Source of the DNA: an uncultured Eggerthella sp.
GTDB taxonomy: Bacteria; Actinomycetota; Coriobacteriia; Coriobacteriales; Eggerthellaceae
DNA length: 64,000 bases
NCBI GenBank assembly: GCA_902464295.1
Contig: CABQIW010000002.1
Span: forward strand, 1 to 64,000
Reading direction: 5' to 3'
A model generated the notes under the pieces. It saw only the letters and a program-made list of their open reading frames with translations. It was not told where the DNA came from and did not search any database. The translations under genes were made by a program, and so were the position numbers. Shown here in pieces: positions 23,059 to 32,039 of this stretch; positions within the stretch are counted from its first letter, which is position 1; every line of letters starts with the position of its first letter.

Positions 23059-23943
23059 ATGGACGCATTGATAAACGTAACTAACTTAGGGAAGCGCTAC
23101 GATGGCTTCCATCTTGAAGATATCGGGCTTACCGTTGAAGCCGGCACCGTTGTGGGCTTGATCGGATCGAACGGGGCAGGAAAGACCACCACGATCAAGA
23201 TGCTGCTCGGCATCTTACAACCCGATGAGGGTGAAGGCGACGTGCTCGGTTGCTCGATCGGGAAAGGCATGTTCCTAGAAGGGAGCGTCAAGGAGCGCAT
23301 CGGCGTTGTTCTCGATACGTGCGCCTTCCCTGAAACCTTGAAGGTTCAAGATGTGGCAACGCTCGGTCGTTTCGCTTATTGCAATTGGGACGCGAAGCGC
23401 TTCGGTGCGCTGTGCGAGCGTTTCGAGCTTGCGCCCAAGAAGAACGTGAAAGAACTTTCGCGCGGTATGGGCATGAAGCTCATGTTGGCCTTCGCGCTTT
23501 CGCACGATCCTGAACTGCTCGTTTTGGATGAAGCAACTGCTGGTCTCGATCCGATGGCACGCGAAGAGGTGCTGGATATCCTGCGCGATTTCATGAAGAC
23601 CGACGATCACGCGATCCTGCTTTCAACGCACATCACGAACGATCTCGAGAAGATCGCCGATGAGATCATCTGCATAGATGGTGGCAAACTCGTTTTCAGC
23701 CTACCCAAGGATGAGGTGTGCGACGTGGCAGGCGTTGCGCACTGCAGGCAGCGCGACCTTGAACTAATACGGGAGAGCGCCTGGGCAGAGGATGAACGCC
23801 TGCGGAAGCTCAAGAGCGGTATGGCCTACGATGTGCTCGTGCCTGATCGGTTCGCTTTCGCGAAGGCTTTCCCAGACATCGCGCTCGATAGCGCGAGCAT
23901 TGACGATTACATGACGCTCACCTTGAAAGGAGAGCAACTATGA
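23059..23943 (+). CDS. ABC transporter ATP-binding protein
   Basis: An ATPase of 294 residues: Walker A GLIGSNGAGKTTT, signature LSRGMGMKLMLAFALS, Walker B LLVLDEATAGLD (Ala where Pro is usual), H-loop STHITNDLEK. The C-terminal 80 residues are a family-specific extension. ATG 23059 has GAGGAG 7 bases upstream. Overlaps the permease start by ATGA. Together with the GntR gene it forms the classic three-gene YtrA-type export module. Confidence 0.92.
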   Translation: MDALINVTNLGKRYDGFHLEDIGLTVEAGTVVGLIGSNGAGKTTTIKMLLGILQPDEGEGDVLGCSIGKGMFLEGSVKERIGVVLDTCAFPETLKVQDVATLGRFAYCNWDAKRFGALCERFELAPKKNVKELSRGMGMKLMLAFALSHDPELLVLDEATAGLDPMAREEVLDILRDFMKTDDHAILLSTHITNDLEKIADEIICIDGGKLVFSLPKDEVCDVAGVAHCRQRDLELIRESAWAEDERLRKLKSGMAYDVLVPDRFAFAKAFPDIALDSASIDDYMTLTLKGEQL

Positions 23944-24632
23944 AAGCTATGATCTTCTCAGACCTCATCACTTCCAAGAATGCTTTTGTGCAACTGCTGC
24001 TCATATCCATTGTGATCTGCGGGTTCCTTGCATGGGGTACGGGTGAGGTGATCGTTGGCACGGCTGCAATGGCAACGATGGCGCCTTTGATGTATCTCTT
24101 CTCGATCTTCGCCTACGACGAGATGAACGGATGGGAGCGCTTCCGTATGACGTTGCCTTTGACCAAGCATCAGGTTGCCTACGGGCGCTACGTGAGCATG
24201 CTCATCGTTTCGGTGGTCTCGATGCTTGCAGCTTGGCTGATTTCGTTCGTATTCATTGCGATCATTCAGGCTTGGGGTGGTTTCGGCACAAGTGCGGAGT
24301 TCGCGGCCCCTGAGTCTCCCCTCGCTATCCTCGATTGCGGCATAGCTGGCTTTGTCTTCATCTTGCTGCTTGCAGCACTCACTCTGCCGCTTCTGATGCG
24401 TTTTGGCATGAACAAGGCAACACGCCTTTTGCCGCTTCTCGTGGTCGTGGTGGTCGTGCTTGCGAGCGTTGCGATCGGAAACGTTTCAGATGGGATCGAC
24501 ATGATGGCCGTGCGCACCTTCTTGAATGACCATACGGTTGCTATCGCGATAGGGGGCTGTGTGGTGTCAGTTGTCCTTTATGTTGTGAGCGCATTCATCG
24601 CCGCACGCCTCTATCAGGCTCGCGAACTGTAA
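23940..24632 (+). CDS. ABC transporter permease (ABC-2 type)
   Basis: A membrane protein of 230 residues with six predicted helices and the cytoplasmic loop DEMNGWERFRMTLPLTKHQVAYGRY, which is typical of permeases paired with YtrA-type ATPases. Coupled to the ATPase gene by a 4-bp overlap. The substrate is unknown; toxic peptides or envelope-active drugs are usual for the type. Confidence 0.88.
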   Translation: MKAMIFSDLITSKNAFVQLLLISIVICGFLAWGTGEVIVGTAAMATMAPLMYLFSIFAYDEMNGWERFRMTLPLTKHQVAYGRYVSMLIVSVVSMLAAWLISFVFIAIIQAWGGFGTSAEFAAPESPLAILDCGIAGFVFILLLAALTLPLLMRFGMNKATRLLPLLVVVVVVLASVAIGNVSDGIDMMAVRTFLNDHTVAIAIGGCVVSVVLYVVSAFIAARLYQAREL

Positions 24633-24639
24633 AATAGAT

Positions 24640-24704
24640 CGAAGCACGTGGCGCAAACGGAATGATCTCGTTTTTTGCGAGCGAACCTGCGCTGCTGTGC
24701 TTCG
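24640..24704. repeat. inverted repeat between the ABC operon and the enoyl-CoA hydratase gene
   Basis: CGAAGCAC (24640-24647) pairs with GTGCTTCG (24697-24704); GCGC/GCGC and CTCG/CGAG pair inside. It could end the ABC transcript or be a leader hairpin of the next gene. No clear T-run at the 3' side. Confidence 0.4.
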
Positions 24705-24729
24705 CTGTTGTTCTATGAAAGGGCTCATG

Positions 24730-25524
24730 ATGGATTATCAGAAGATCACCTACACCGTTGAAGAGGGCGTTGCGGTCATCGCGATGACTTGCAAGGAGAA
24801 TTTGAATGCGCTCGATATGCAGATGGGCGCCGAATTGCTCGATGCAATACGTAACGCGGAAACGAACGATGAGGTGAAGGTGCTCGTGATCAAAGGGCTC
24901 GAGCGTTCGTTCTCTGCAGGTGGCGATGTGGGGATGCTCCATGGTGTCTTCGAATCGGGCGAGCCGATGGATATGGCAGCCATGATGGAGAAGAACAGCA
25001 TCATCACCGACAAGCTCAAGAAGATGGACAAGCTCGTCATCACCTCGGTTGCTGGGTCGGTCGCGGGAGCTGGCGTGAGCTTGGCACTTTCCGGCGATTT
25101 CATGATCTGCGCTGATAATGCGAAGTTCATCCTTGCATTCGTGAACCTCGGCCTCGTGCCCGATATGGGTCTTACCTATCTGCTCTCGAAGACCATTGGC
25201 CCTGCGCGCACGATGGACTTAGCGGTAACGGGTCGCCCGGTGGATGTAGCGGAATTCTACGACTGGGGTCTCGTGCAGCGCATGGTGCCTGCCGATATCT
25301 TGGACGAAGAGACGATGAAATTCGCACGCAAGCTGGTACGCGGTCCACTGGTCGCTTACAAGAACATCAAGAAGCAGATCTACACTGTTGAGTATGCGGA
25401 GTATCTTAAGTGGATCACGACCGTTGAAGTGCCCACGCAATGCGAATGCGCTGCAACGCAAGATTTCCGCGAGGGTGTCTACGCTTTCATCGAGAAGTGC
25501 CGCGCAGAATTCACGGGGAATTAG
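24730..25524 (+). CDS. enoyl-CoA hydratase/isomerase family protein
   Basis: A crotonase-fold protein of 264 residues acting on acyl-CoA thioesters. The oxyanion-hole segments are visible as ERSFSAGGDVGML and AGSVAGAGVSLALSGD, and FVNLGLVPDMGLTYLL matches the PaaG/isomerase-like subgroup. The two glutamates of true enoyl-CoA hydratases are not clearly present, so isomerase or another crotonase reaction is as likely. The start is ATG 24730, 6 bases after AAAGGG; ATG 24727 is adjacent. Single gene followed by a strong terminator. Confidence 0.85.
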   Translation: MDYQKITYTVEEGVAVIAMTCKENLNALDMQMGAELLDAIRNAETNDEVKVLVIKGLERSFSAGGDVGMLHGVFESGEPMDMAAMMEKNSIITDKLKKMDKLVITSVAGSVAGAGVSLALSGDFMICADNAKFILAFVNLGLVPDMGLTYLLSKTIGPARTMDLAVTGRPVDVAEFYDWGLVQRMVPADILDEETMKFARKLVRGPLVAYKNIKKQIYTVEYAEYLKWITTVEVPTQCECAATQDFREGVYAFIEKCRAEFTGN

Positions 25525-25560
25525 TGCAAGCAGAACGCATCGTTGAAGAGCATTTGTTTG

Positions 25561-25593
25561 AGGCTCGTGGCCTAGGAGGGCTGCGAGCCTTTT
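25561..25593 (+). terminator. intrinsic terminator of the enoyl-CoA hydratase gene
   Basis: AGGCTCG (25561-25567) pairs with CGAGCCT (25584-25590), followed by TTT. It lies 36 bp after the stop codon and directly faces the 3' end of the convergent CapA-like gene. Confidence 0.75.
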
Positions 25594-26902
25594 ACTCGTT
25601 TGGGCCGCTACTCGAGCCTGCAGCCATCTCGGCGATGGCGTCGCTCGAGCGTTTGATCTTCGCCTCGATGCGTTCTTTTTCGTCGCCTGTTGCAGGCGTG
25701 GGCTGATAGTTATTTCGCGAGCTTACTGAAGAGATCGAACAGGGGATCACGTTCGTATTGTCGATCGTGACATCGTTGCCACGCACGGTAAAGGTTTGTT
25801 GAACGATCATGCAATCCTTATCACTGGGGTTCTTGTTGCCGCCGAAGCAGAAATTGCCCAAGCTGTAGACGATCGTATGCCCGTTGTAGTTCTCCATGCC
25901 TTGGATCACATGTGGGTGCGATCCGACCACGAGCGTTGCTCCAGCATCGATGGCGGCATGTCCGAGTTCCATCTGAACGCTGTCGGGCACGGTCTCGCGC
26001 TCGGTTCCCCAGTGGAAGAACACCACGATGATCTGCGCTCCCGCCTCTTTGGCAGCGTTGATGTTGTTCACCATCTCGTCTTTGATGCCAGCGCCTTCGG
26101 CAAGTTCGTACGTTCCGACGAGCGCGACCTTCACGCCTTTCACATCCAGATACGCGATGCGATCATAGCCGAAGGTAGGAATGCCCACGGCCTCGACCGC
26201 TTCGATGGTGTCGGTGTAGCTTTGATCGCCGTAGTCGCGCGAATGATTGTTCGCAAGCGATGCTGCATCGACGTTGCCCGCCTTGAGTATCTCGGCGTAT
26301 TCGCGCGGCGCTTTGAACGCGAAGGTCTTATCGGCGCGCGTAGTGGAATCGGTGAGGGTGCCTTCCATGTTCACGATCGTGGCATCGTCGGCGGCGAAGA
26401 TATCGGCCACGTTCGCGAAGAAGTAAGCGGGGTCGCCCACTTCGTTGTATTTTGCGTTGAAGCTCGTGGAGCGATCGAAGCCTTCGTCGGTGCCGAGCGT
26501 GCAATCACCCGCGAAGGAAAGCGTGATCGTTTGGCCTTCGGGGGCGGCTTTATCCGAAGCGGCAAGCGTTCCTTCGCTGTTCGATTCGGTAAAGGAGCAA
26601 GAGGTGCAGGAACTGAACGCGAATGCGACTGCGATAAGGGCGATGAGCGCGAAAGCGATCCAGATGGGGAGATGGCGTTTGGAGTTGCGCATCTGATATG
26701 GAGGATGAGCTGCGTGGGTGGTTGGTGGCATAGTACGGTGCTGCTCTTGATGCACCTTGTTGTTCATGCCCGTTTCGCGCGTACGAGGTGCACCCGAGCG
26801 AGCGGTTTCTCGCCTTGTGCCGTGTGTGGCCGTGCGCCTTGCAGGGCGATCGGTACGCTTCGTAGGCTTTCTATCTTGCTTTTTATTATGTTGATATGGC
26901 AT
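25592..26902 (-). CDS. CapA/PgsA family metallophosphatase-fold protein, membrane anchored
   Basis: A protein of 436 residues. A basic N-terminal tail of about 78 residues rich in Arg, Thr and His is followed by one membrane helix (about 79-97, ending SSCTSC) and an outside CapA domain: LSFAGDCTLGTD, VNMEGTLTDS, LANNHSRDYG, FFHWGTE, VGSHPHVIQG, VYSLGNFCFGG. CapA proteins take part in poly-gamma-glutamate or other capsule synthesis; no capB or capC is nearby, so the role is open. The long cytoplasmic basic tail is unusual. AAAGGTGG lies just upstream of ATG 26902, which sits in the palindrome TGGCATATGCCA. Confidence 0.88.
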   Translation of the reverse strand: MPYQHNKKQDRKPTKRTDRPARRTATHGTRRETARSGAPRTRETGMNNKVHQEQHRTMPPTTHAAHPPYQMRNSKRHLPIWIAFALIALIAVAFAFSSCTSCSFTESNSEGTLAASDKAAPEGQTITLSFAGDCTLGTDEGFDRSTSFNAKYNEVGDPAYFFANVADIFAADDATIVNMEGTLTDSTTRADKTFAFKAPREYAEILKAGNVDAASLANNHSRDYGDQSYTDTIEAVEAVGIPTFGYDRIAYLDVKGVKVALVGTYELAEGAGIKDEMVNNINAAKEAGAQIIVVFFHWGTERETVPDSVQMELGHAAIDAGATLVVGSHPHVIQGMENYNGHTIVYSLGNFCFGGNKNPSDKDCMIVQQTFTVRGNDVTIDNTNVIPCSISSVSSRNNYQPTPATGDEKERIEAKIKRSSDAIAEMAAGSSSGPNE

Positions 26903-26982
26903 ATGCCACCTTTTTCTTAGTAAGCTAGAGAAATAGTAACAAAGACTGCGCCATGATGACCAGGGAAGAAAGGCGTTTGGGC

Positions 26983-27756
26983 ATGATAATCAAGAAATCG
27001 CCGCGCGATATCGATGCTATGGCGAAAGCAGGGGAGCTCTCTGCGCGCGCGCTTCGCGTGGTTGGTGCTGCGGTGAAGCCGGGCGTGACCACGCTTGAGC
27101 TCGATCGTATCGCCGAAGAGACCATCCGTCAGGGCGGTGGCATTCCGGCGTTCAAAGGCTATGGTGGATTCCCAGGCTCTATCTGCGCGTCGATCAACGA
27201 GCAGATCGTTCACGGCATTCCTTCCGATGCCATTGTGCTGCAAGAGGGCGATATCATCTCGATCGACACGGGTGCTACCGTGGGCGGCTGGGTTGGCGAT
27301 AACGCCTGGACCTTCCCCGTGGGAAAGATCTCGCCGAAGAAGCAGCGCTTGCTCGAGGTGACCGAGGAGAGCATGTGGGCAGGTATCGACGCCGCACGTG
27401 CGGGGAACCATCTGGGCGATATCGGGCACGCGGTTCAGACGATCGCTGAGGATGCGGGGTATGGTGTCGTGCGCGAATATGTGGGGCATGGGATCGGCCG
27501 CGTTATGCATGAAGAGCCGAATGTGCCGAATTACGGGCGCAAGCATACGGGCCCGTTGCTCGAGGTGGGTATGGTGCTGGCGATCGAGCCGATGATCAAC
27601 ATGGGCACGCGTAAGACCAAGCAGCTATCCGATGGTTGGGGCGTGATCACGCGCGACGGGAAGCCAAGTGCGCATTTCGAGAAGACGGTAGCTATCACGG
27701 AAGAAGGGCCGCGGCTGCTCACGATCGAGCCGGATTTCAAGCGCCCGGTCGAATAG
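26983..27756 (+). CDS. map: methionine aminopeptidase, type I
   Basis: Removes the N-terminal methionine from new proteins. 257 residues of pita-bread fold with all metal ligands in context: IVHGIPS (His), ISIDTGA (Asp), VGDNAWTF (Asp), GHGIGRVMHEEP (His), LAIEPM (Glu) and HFEKTVAIT (Glu). The start is ATG 26983 (MIIKKSPRDI), matching the family's N terminus; ATG 26953/26956 upstream are possible but have no binding site. Transcribed away from the CapA-like gene. Confidence 0.95.
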   Translation: MIIKKSPRDIDAMAKAGELSARALRVVGAAVKPGVTTLELDRIAEETIRQGGGIPAFKGYGGFPGSICASINEQIVHGIPSDAIVLQEGDIISIDTGATVGGWVGDNAWTFPVGKISPKKQRLLEVTEESMWAGIDAARAGNHLGDIGHAVQTIAEDAGYGVVREYVGHGIGRVMHEEPNVPNYGRKHTGPLLEVGMVLAIEPMINMGTRKTKQLSDGWGVITRDGKPSAHFEKTVAITEEGPRLLTIEPDFKRPVE

Positions 27757-27830
27757 CGTTCGTTTGAACGGTGACTACTCGTGTGTGTTGAGCGTTGCGC
27801 CCATGCCGAAGCGGTAGCTGCCAGCCGTGG

Positions 27831-28727
27831 CTACTCGTGCGCGCGAGGGTGCGCGGCGAGATATTCTTCCTTCAGATGCGACATTTGCACATGGGTATAG
27901 ATCTGCGTTGTGGCGATGTCGGCATGTCCGAGCATGTCTTGGATCGAACGCAGATCGGCGCCTCCCTCGAGCAGGTGGGTTGCGAACGAATGGCGTAGCG
28001 TATGAGGGTGAAGGTTCTTCACGCCGATGCTCATACCAGCGCGCGCTACGATCGCATGAACGCTTTGCCGAGACAGGCGGCCTCCGCGGGCGTTCAGGAA
28101 CACTGCCGCGGTGGCAGGGGCTTTGGCGCTTTCAAGTTCGGGGCGCACCTCGTTCACGTATTCGATCAGCCGTTCGAAGGCGAGGCCTGAAATGGGTACG
28201 ATACGCTCCTTGCTGCCCTTGCCGAACACCCGCAAAAAGCCTTCTTCGGAAAGGATGTTCGCCCGGTCGAGGTTCACCAGCTCGCTCACGCGCAAGCCGC
28301 ATCCGTAGAGCACTTCGAGGATGGTCGCATCGCGTTTGCCCGTTGCTGTTGAAGTGTCAACGTTGTTGAGCAGATCGTTCACCTGATCGATCGAAAGCAC
28401 ATCGGGAAGGCGGCCGGGCTTCTTGGGAAGAGGGATCGCTTGAGCTGGATCGGCATCCACGTACCCTTCGCGCAAGGCGAAACGATGCAATCCCTTTATC
28501 GCTGAAAGCCTTCGCTCGAGAGTCGAGATGGCAAACCCCTGATCAAGCTGGCTCTTTTGGAACGCAAGGATATCATCGCGCTCTATATGGGCAAGATCGG
28601 TCTTGCCGCGCTCTTCAAGGAACGCGCGGTAGGTTGCAAGATCCTTGGCGTAGGCATCGATCGTGAGCGGAGAAGAGCCGCGTTCGATGGCAAGATAGGC
28701 AAAGTATTCTTCGATGATCTGTTCCAT
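27831..28727 (-). CDS. xerD: tyrosine recombinase XerD
   Basis: A site-specific recombinase of 298 residues that resolves chromosome dimers at dif with XerC and FtsK. N-terminal SAM-like core-binding domain (YFAYLAIERGSSPLTIDAY) and catalytic domain with the R-K-H-R-H-Y set: GCGLRVSEL, GKGSKERIVP, HPHTLRHSFATHLL, LGHADIATTQIYTHV. The start is ATG 28727. It follows the racemase gene by 33 bp on the same strand and may be the last gene of the asnB-ligase-racemase operon. No mobile element is around it, so it is the housekeeping enzyme. Confidence 0.93.
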   Translation of the reverse strand: MEQIIEEYFAYLAIERGSSPLTIDAYAKDLATYRAFLEERGKTDLAHIERDDILAFQKSQLDQGFAISTLERRLSAIKGLHRFALREGYVDADPAQAIPLPKKPGRLPDVLSIDQVNDLLNNVDTSTATGKRDATILEVLYGCGLRVSELVNLDRANILSEEGFLRVFGKGSKERIVPISGLAFERLIEYVNEVRPELESAKAPATAAVFLNARGGRLSRQSVHAIVARAGMSIGVKNLHPHTLRHSFATHLLEGGADLRSIQDMLGHADIATTQIYTHVQMSHLKEEYLAAHPRAHE

Positions 28728-28760
28728 GGCTTCATTGTAAACGCCTTGGGGCAACCTGTC

Positions 28761-29519
28761 TTATTTGGTAGTTTTTGTTGTCGTTTGGTTCGGGTTGTTC
28801 AGGTAGTTCCCGGGAAAATCTTCAGCTGGTGCTCCGCAAGCTTGTACGCATCGCCATGCAAGCACATCGAGCGCATCGATTATGGGAAGCGATCCATAGT
28901 AGTATCCAAGACCTATCAGCGATAGTTCGGTGCAGCCGAGAATGATGCTATCGGCACCCGATGCGATGATCTTCGCGCATGCCGTTCGAAGCATCTTGGC
29001 GGGCATGGTCTTCCCTGCTTTTAAATAGGCGTAGATCATATCCATTATGAGGACTTGCAGCTCTGCCGAGGGCAGGATGCAATCGATTCCTTCGTCTGCG
29101 CAGAGAGATTGGAAGATGTTGCTTTCGATCGTGCCAGTGGTAGCGAGGATGATCGGGCGCTGGCAGCCAAGAGATGCTACGAACTGGATCGTTTCTTTCG
29201 GCATATGAAGGAATTGGGCGTGCGGGGCTGCTGAAGCGATCTCGCTATAACCTGCATGGGCGGTATTGCACGACATGGCGAGCACTTCGCATCCGAGCAT
29301 CTCGAGCAGCTGTGCTTTTTCTCGCAGGATGGGAACGAAGTCGCGCGCGTCGGTCGAACCGCTCAAATATGATGTGCGATCAGGCACTGAAGGATCGGAA
29401 AGAAGGATCGTATCGATGTGCTCCTGGTCGGTGTGCGCGGCGGTCATCTCGGTAACGCGCGTGAACAAGCGTGCGCCCGCAGCTGGCCCCATTCCTCCTA
29501 TGATTCCCAGGCGTTTCAT
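28761..29519 (-). CDS. aspartate/glutamate racemase family protein
   Basis: A PLP-independent racemase of 252 residues. It opens KRLGIIGGMGP and has the two catalytic cysteines in context: C84 (MSCNTAHAG) and C196 (LGCTELSLIG). The IGGMGP and SCNTAH pattern fits the aspartate racemase branch better than MurI. With the D-aspartate-ligase-like protein and AsnB two genes upstream it would supply D-Asp for a peptidoglycan cross-bridge (inference). It starts 3 bp after the alr stop. The C-terminal tail NPNQTTTKTTK is extra. Confidence 0.9.
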   Translation of the reverse strand: MKRLGIIGGMGPAAGARLFTRVTEMTAAHTDQEHIDTILLSDPSVPDRTSYLSGSTDARDFVPILREKAQLLEMLGCEVLAMSCNTAHAGYSEIASAAPHAQFLHMPKETIQFVASLGCQRPIILATTGTIESNIFQSLCADEGIDCILPSAELQVLIMDMIYAYLKAGKTMPAKMLRTACAKIIASGADSIILGCTELSLIGLGYYYGSLPIIDALDVLAWRCVQACGAPAEDFPGNYLNNPNQTTTKTTK

Positions 29520-29522
29520 TTC

Positions 29523-30614
29523 CTACGTACGATCGTTTTGGTAGATGTGCAGAACGCGCGGATTTACCATGAGAGGATTGATATCTGCGGTCGCTCTATC
29601 GCCGATATGTGCTGGTTGATCGGTGACATCGACCATGCAAAGCGACATGTCGACAACGCCAAGAATAGGATAGTCGACCCCTTCGATAGCAACGGTTGCG
29701 TGCTTGCGGAGCGCGCATTGCTTCGCAGTGGAGAGCACCTGGTGAAAACGGGGCTGGGGGATAACTTGCAGTCCGAATCCGTCTTGTGTTCCGATCGGTA
29801 CTATAGCAGCAAGGGTGTCGCGCTTGGTGCGATAGGTTCCATGGTAGCCAAGCGCGCTGCCTTTGGGAAAATGTTTGAGGTCGATCACGGCGCTCTCAAG
29901 AACTCCGACCCGCTGCAGCCTATTCTCTTCGCGAGTGATGATGCGTCCGGTGAAGCCTGATCCGATGCGCACCGCATCAAGTGCTGAATTCGGCACATTG
30001 AACAGCCCTGCCGAATTAGCCATATGACGGATACCAGTATCGAAGCCTCTATCTTGAAGCGAAATCACGCACTGTTTGAAAGAGGCAAGCTCTTGTGCGC
30101 AGGTTTCTGGGTGGTTCAGGTCTGAAGCATCTGAAAAATGGCTGTAGATGCCTTCGATGTGAAACCCATCAAGCGAAAAGCAAGAGGCGATGCTTTTGAT
30201 CTTTTGCGGTGCGAACCCGTATCGTCCTAATCCTGTATCGACCTTGAGATGCGCTCGCGCCTGAATTCCGAGCCGGCTGGCTGCGAGATCCAAGGCGTGT
30301 GCTGCCGCACTTGATCCAATGGTCGCGATGCAATTGTTCTCTATGATGACCTTGAGCTCTTCGTAGAGGGCGGTCGATCGAAGCATCAGGATGTCTGCAT
30401 CGTTGCCGACCGTCTCACGTAATGGTGATATGTCGGCCAGTTCGGTTATCGCAAACTGCGTTATGCCAGCATCCCGCGTGGTTTTCGCAAGCCATTCAAG
30501 CCCCAATCCGTAACCGTTATTCTTCACGACTGCAATAAGGGGTACGCAAGCTTTGCGCTGCAGTGTTTGGATGTTTTGTTCGACCTTGTGTGAATCGATG
30601 GAATAGATGGTCAT
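29523..30614 (-). CDS. alr: alanine racemase (PLP-dependent)
   Basis: Makes D-alanine for cell-wall peptides. 363 residues: PLP lysine K31 in IAVVKNNGYGLG (the usual AVVKADAYGHG is altered after the lysine), VDTGLGRYGF, IYSHFSDASD, the region of the catalytic tyrosine LGYHGTYRTKRD and the late VVDMSLCMVDV. The NN after the lysine and GYHGTY in place of the common SYGxTY mark it as a divergent branch, so specificity for another amino acid (for example serine or lysine) is possible. Third gene of the asnB operon. Confidence 0.85.
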   Translation of the reverse strand: MTIYSIDSHKVEQNIQTLQRKACVPLIAVVKNNGYGLGLEWLAKTTRDAGITQFAITELADISPLRETVGNDADILMLRSTALYEELKVIIENNCIATIGSSAAAHALDLAASRLGIQARAHLKVDTGLGRYGFAPQKIKSIASCFSLDGFHIEGIYSHFSDASDLNHPETCAQELASFKQCVISLQDRGFDTGIRHMANSAGLFNVPNSALDAVRIGSGFTGRIITREENRLQRVGVLESAVIDLKHFPKGSALGYHGTYRTKRDTLAAIVPIGTQDGFGLQVIPQPRFHQVLSTAKQCALRKHATVAIEGVDYPILGVVDMSLCMVDVTDQPAHIGDRATADINPLMVNPRVLHIYQNDRT

Positions 30615-30653
30615 ATGCTGTCTCGTTTTTCGTTGGCGGATAGAAAGGAAGCG

Positions 30654-31955
30654 CTACTTATATTGATGTCCGTCGGTGTCCCAAAAATAACGTTTGAACT
30701 TACGGATCTGGTTGTAGTACATCGTCATGGCCCAGAAGTTGTGAAGCAGGCTGTCTTTGGTATAGAAAAGCGGGTAGGGCGACCTTGTCTTTTTCAGCGT
30801 TGCGAGCACTCTTTGTAGCAACTCCTTATCAAAGATCGAGCGTTTGAGCACATAGGGCGGAACGCAGTTGTATACGAAGGGTCGATAGGCTTCTCGATAA
30901 GGAAGCTGCTTGCCGAGAACATACTGGTCGACAACGAGCGAAACGAAATCGATGCCACCTAAACTGGTGAAATACGTGCTTCTTCCTGCACGTACATTGA
31001 TCTCGAAGAAATTGTATTCGCCGGTGCGTGCATCGTATTTGATGTCGAAGTTCCCATATCCTTGATACTTCGTTCTCTTCAGGAATTTGCGGGCGTATTC
31101 GATGATGGCGGGCTCACGTTCGCCCAAAATGCAGAGTGGGTTACCAAGCGCGGTGGGGCTGTGGTCTTGAAGAGCGGTGATGCCGCCCGAAACAGCAACC
31201 AGGCTTCCTTCTGCATCGCTGAAGGTGTTGAGAATGCGCAGCGCTTCGTCGCCACCGGGGATGAAGTCCTGGATCAAGAAATCGCCATCGTAGTCGGAAG
31301 TGCGCACGTCCTGCCACACCTGTGCAAGCTCTGCGGGTGTTTCGATCTCGTAAGCTTTTCGTTTGTGGGCAACATCTGCATTTTGGAACTTCGTGGTGTC
31401 GGAGGGCTTCGCTACACAGGGGTAAGGGAAAGTATCGAGCGAAAGTGTTGCAGGGCCTTCGCTGCCTGCGCTGAAATACCAGGTTTTAGGGTGCGGGATG
31501 GAAAGCTCGTCGCACAGCTCATAGAAACCGCGTTTTTGAGAGATGGTTTCCAAGAGCGCAAGATCGTTGCAGGGAACGAGGTATCCTGCTTCTTCAAGAC
31601 GCTCCTTCCCAGCCGAGAACATGAGCGCGTGGCGATCGTCGCAGCCGAGGAGCAAAGGAATAAGGGAGGGGTCTTCCTCATGTAGCTCGCAGGCGATCTT
31701 CTCGAGCGCACGATAGAGCCCTTCAGGATGGGCCGCATCTTCGACGATGTGGCATTCGGCGAAGCGGCTGGTCGTGAGCATTTTGACATCCTGCGTGAGT
31801 ACAACGATGCAGCGTGTCGTGCCATATTTGGCATGGAACTCGCGAATGTAGGCATACGCGAGAAACGTGCCGCCGATAATGACGGGCACGATCTTCCTGC
31901 CAACTTCCTGCTCCTTGATAAGGGGAAGCGTGCGTTTTCTTTGTTGTCCAGGCAT
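30654..31955 (-). CDS. ATP-grasp carboxylate-amine ligase, D-aspartate-ligase-like
   Basis: A ligase of 433 residues. After a basic lead, VPVIIGGTFLAYAYIREFHAKYG is the pre-ATP-grasp domain; AKPSDTTKF gives the ATP lysine; FFEINVRAGRST holds the magnesium-binding Glu-X-Asn-X-Arg of ATP-grasp enzymes. Length and layout agree with Enterococcus faecium Asl, which adds D-Asp to the side chain amine of the stem peptide. The neighbours (asparagine synthase, Ala racemase, Asp/Glu racemase) match that assignment. A general ATP-grasp ligase of other substrate is the alternative. GGAGCAG lies 6 bases before ATG 31955. Confidence 0.7.
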   Translation of the reverse strand: MPGQQRKRTLPLIKEQEVGRKIVPVIIGGTFLAYAYIREFHAKYGTTRCIVVLTQDVKMLTTSRFAECHIVEDAAHPEGLYRALEKIACELHEEDPSLIPLLLGCDDRHALMFSAGKERLEEAGYLVPCNDLALLETISQKRGFYELCDELSIPHPKTWYFSAGSEGPATLSLDTFPYPCVAKPSDTTKFQNADVAHKRKAYEIETPAELAQVWQDVRTSDYDGDFLIQDFIPGGDEALRILNTFSDAEGSLVAVSGGITALQDHSPTALGNPLCILGEREPAIIEYARKFLKRTKYQGYGNFDIKYDARTGEYNFFEINVRAGRSTYFTSLGGIDFVSLVVDQYVLGKQLPYREAYRPFVYNCVPPYVLKRSIFDKELLQRVLATLKKTRSPYPLFYTKDSLLHNFWAMTMYYNQIRKFKRYFWDTDGHQYK

Positions 31956-32039
31956 GTTCTGCTCCGTTCTTGCTCTTTACTAGAATCAATGAGTGGTTTT
32001 GTGCCTCGAGCCCTGTATTCCGCGCTGTGAGTTGTGCGA

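Noticed and set aside
25796..26920. 374-codon open frame antisense to the CapA-like gene
   Set aside because: Shadow of a real gene with clear CapA motifs on the other strand.
27831..28727. XerD as an integrase marking a mobile island
   Set aside because: Sequence is housekeeping XerD, no att repeats, transposases or phage genes are seen, and neighbours are ordinary chromosomal genes.
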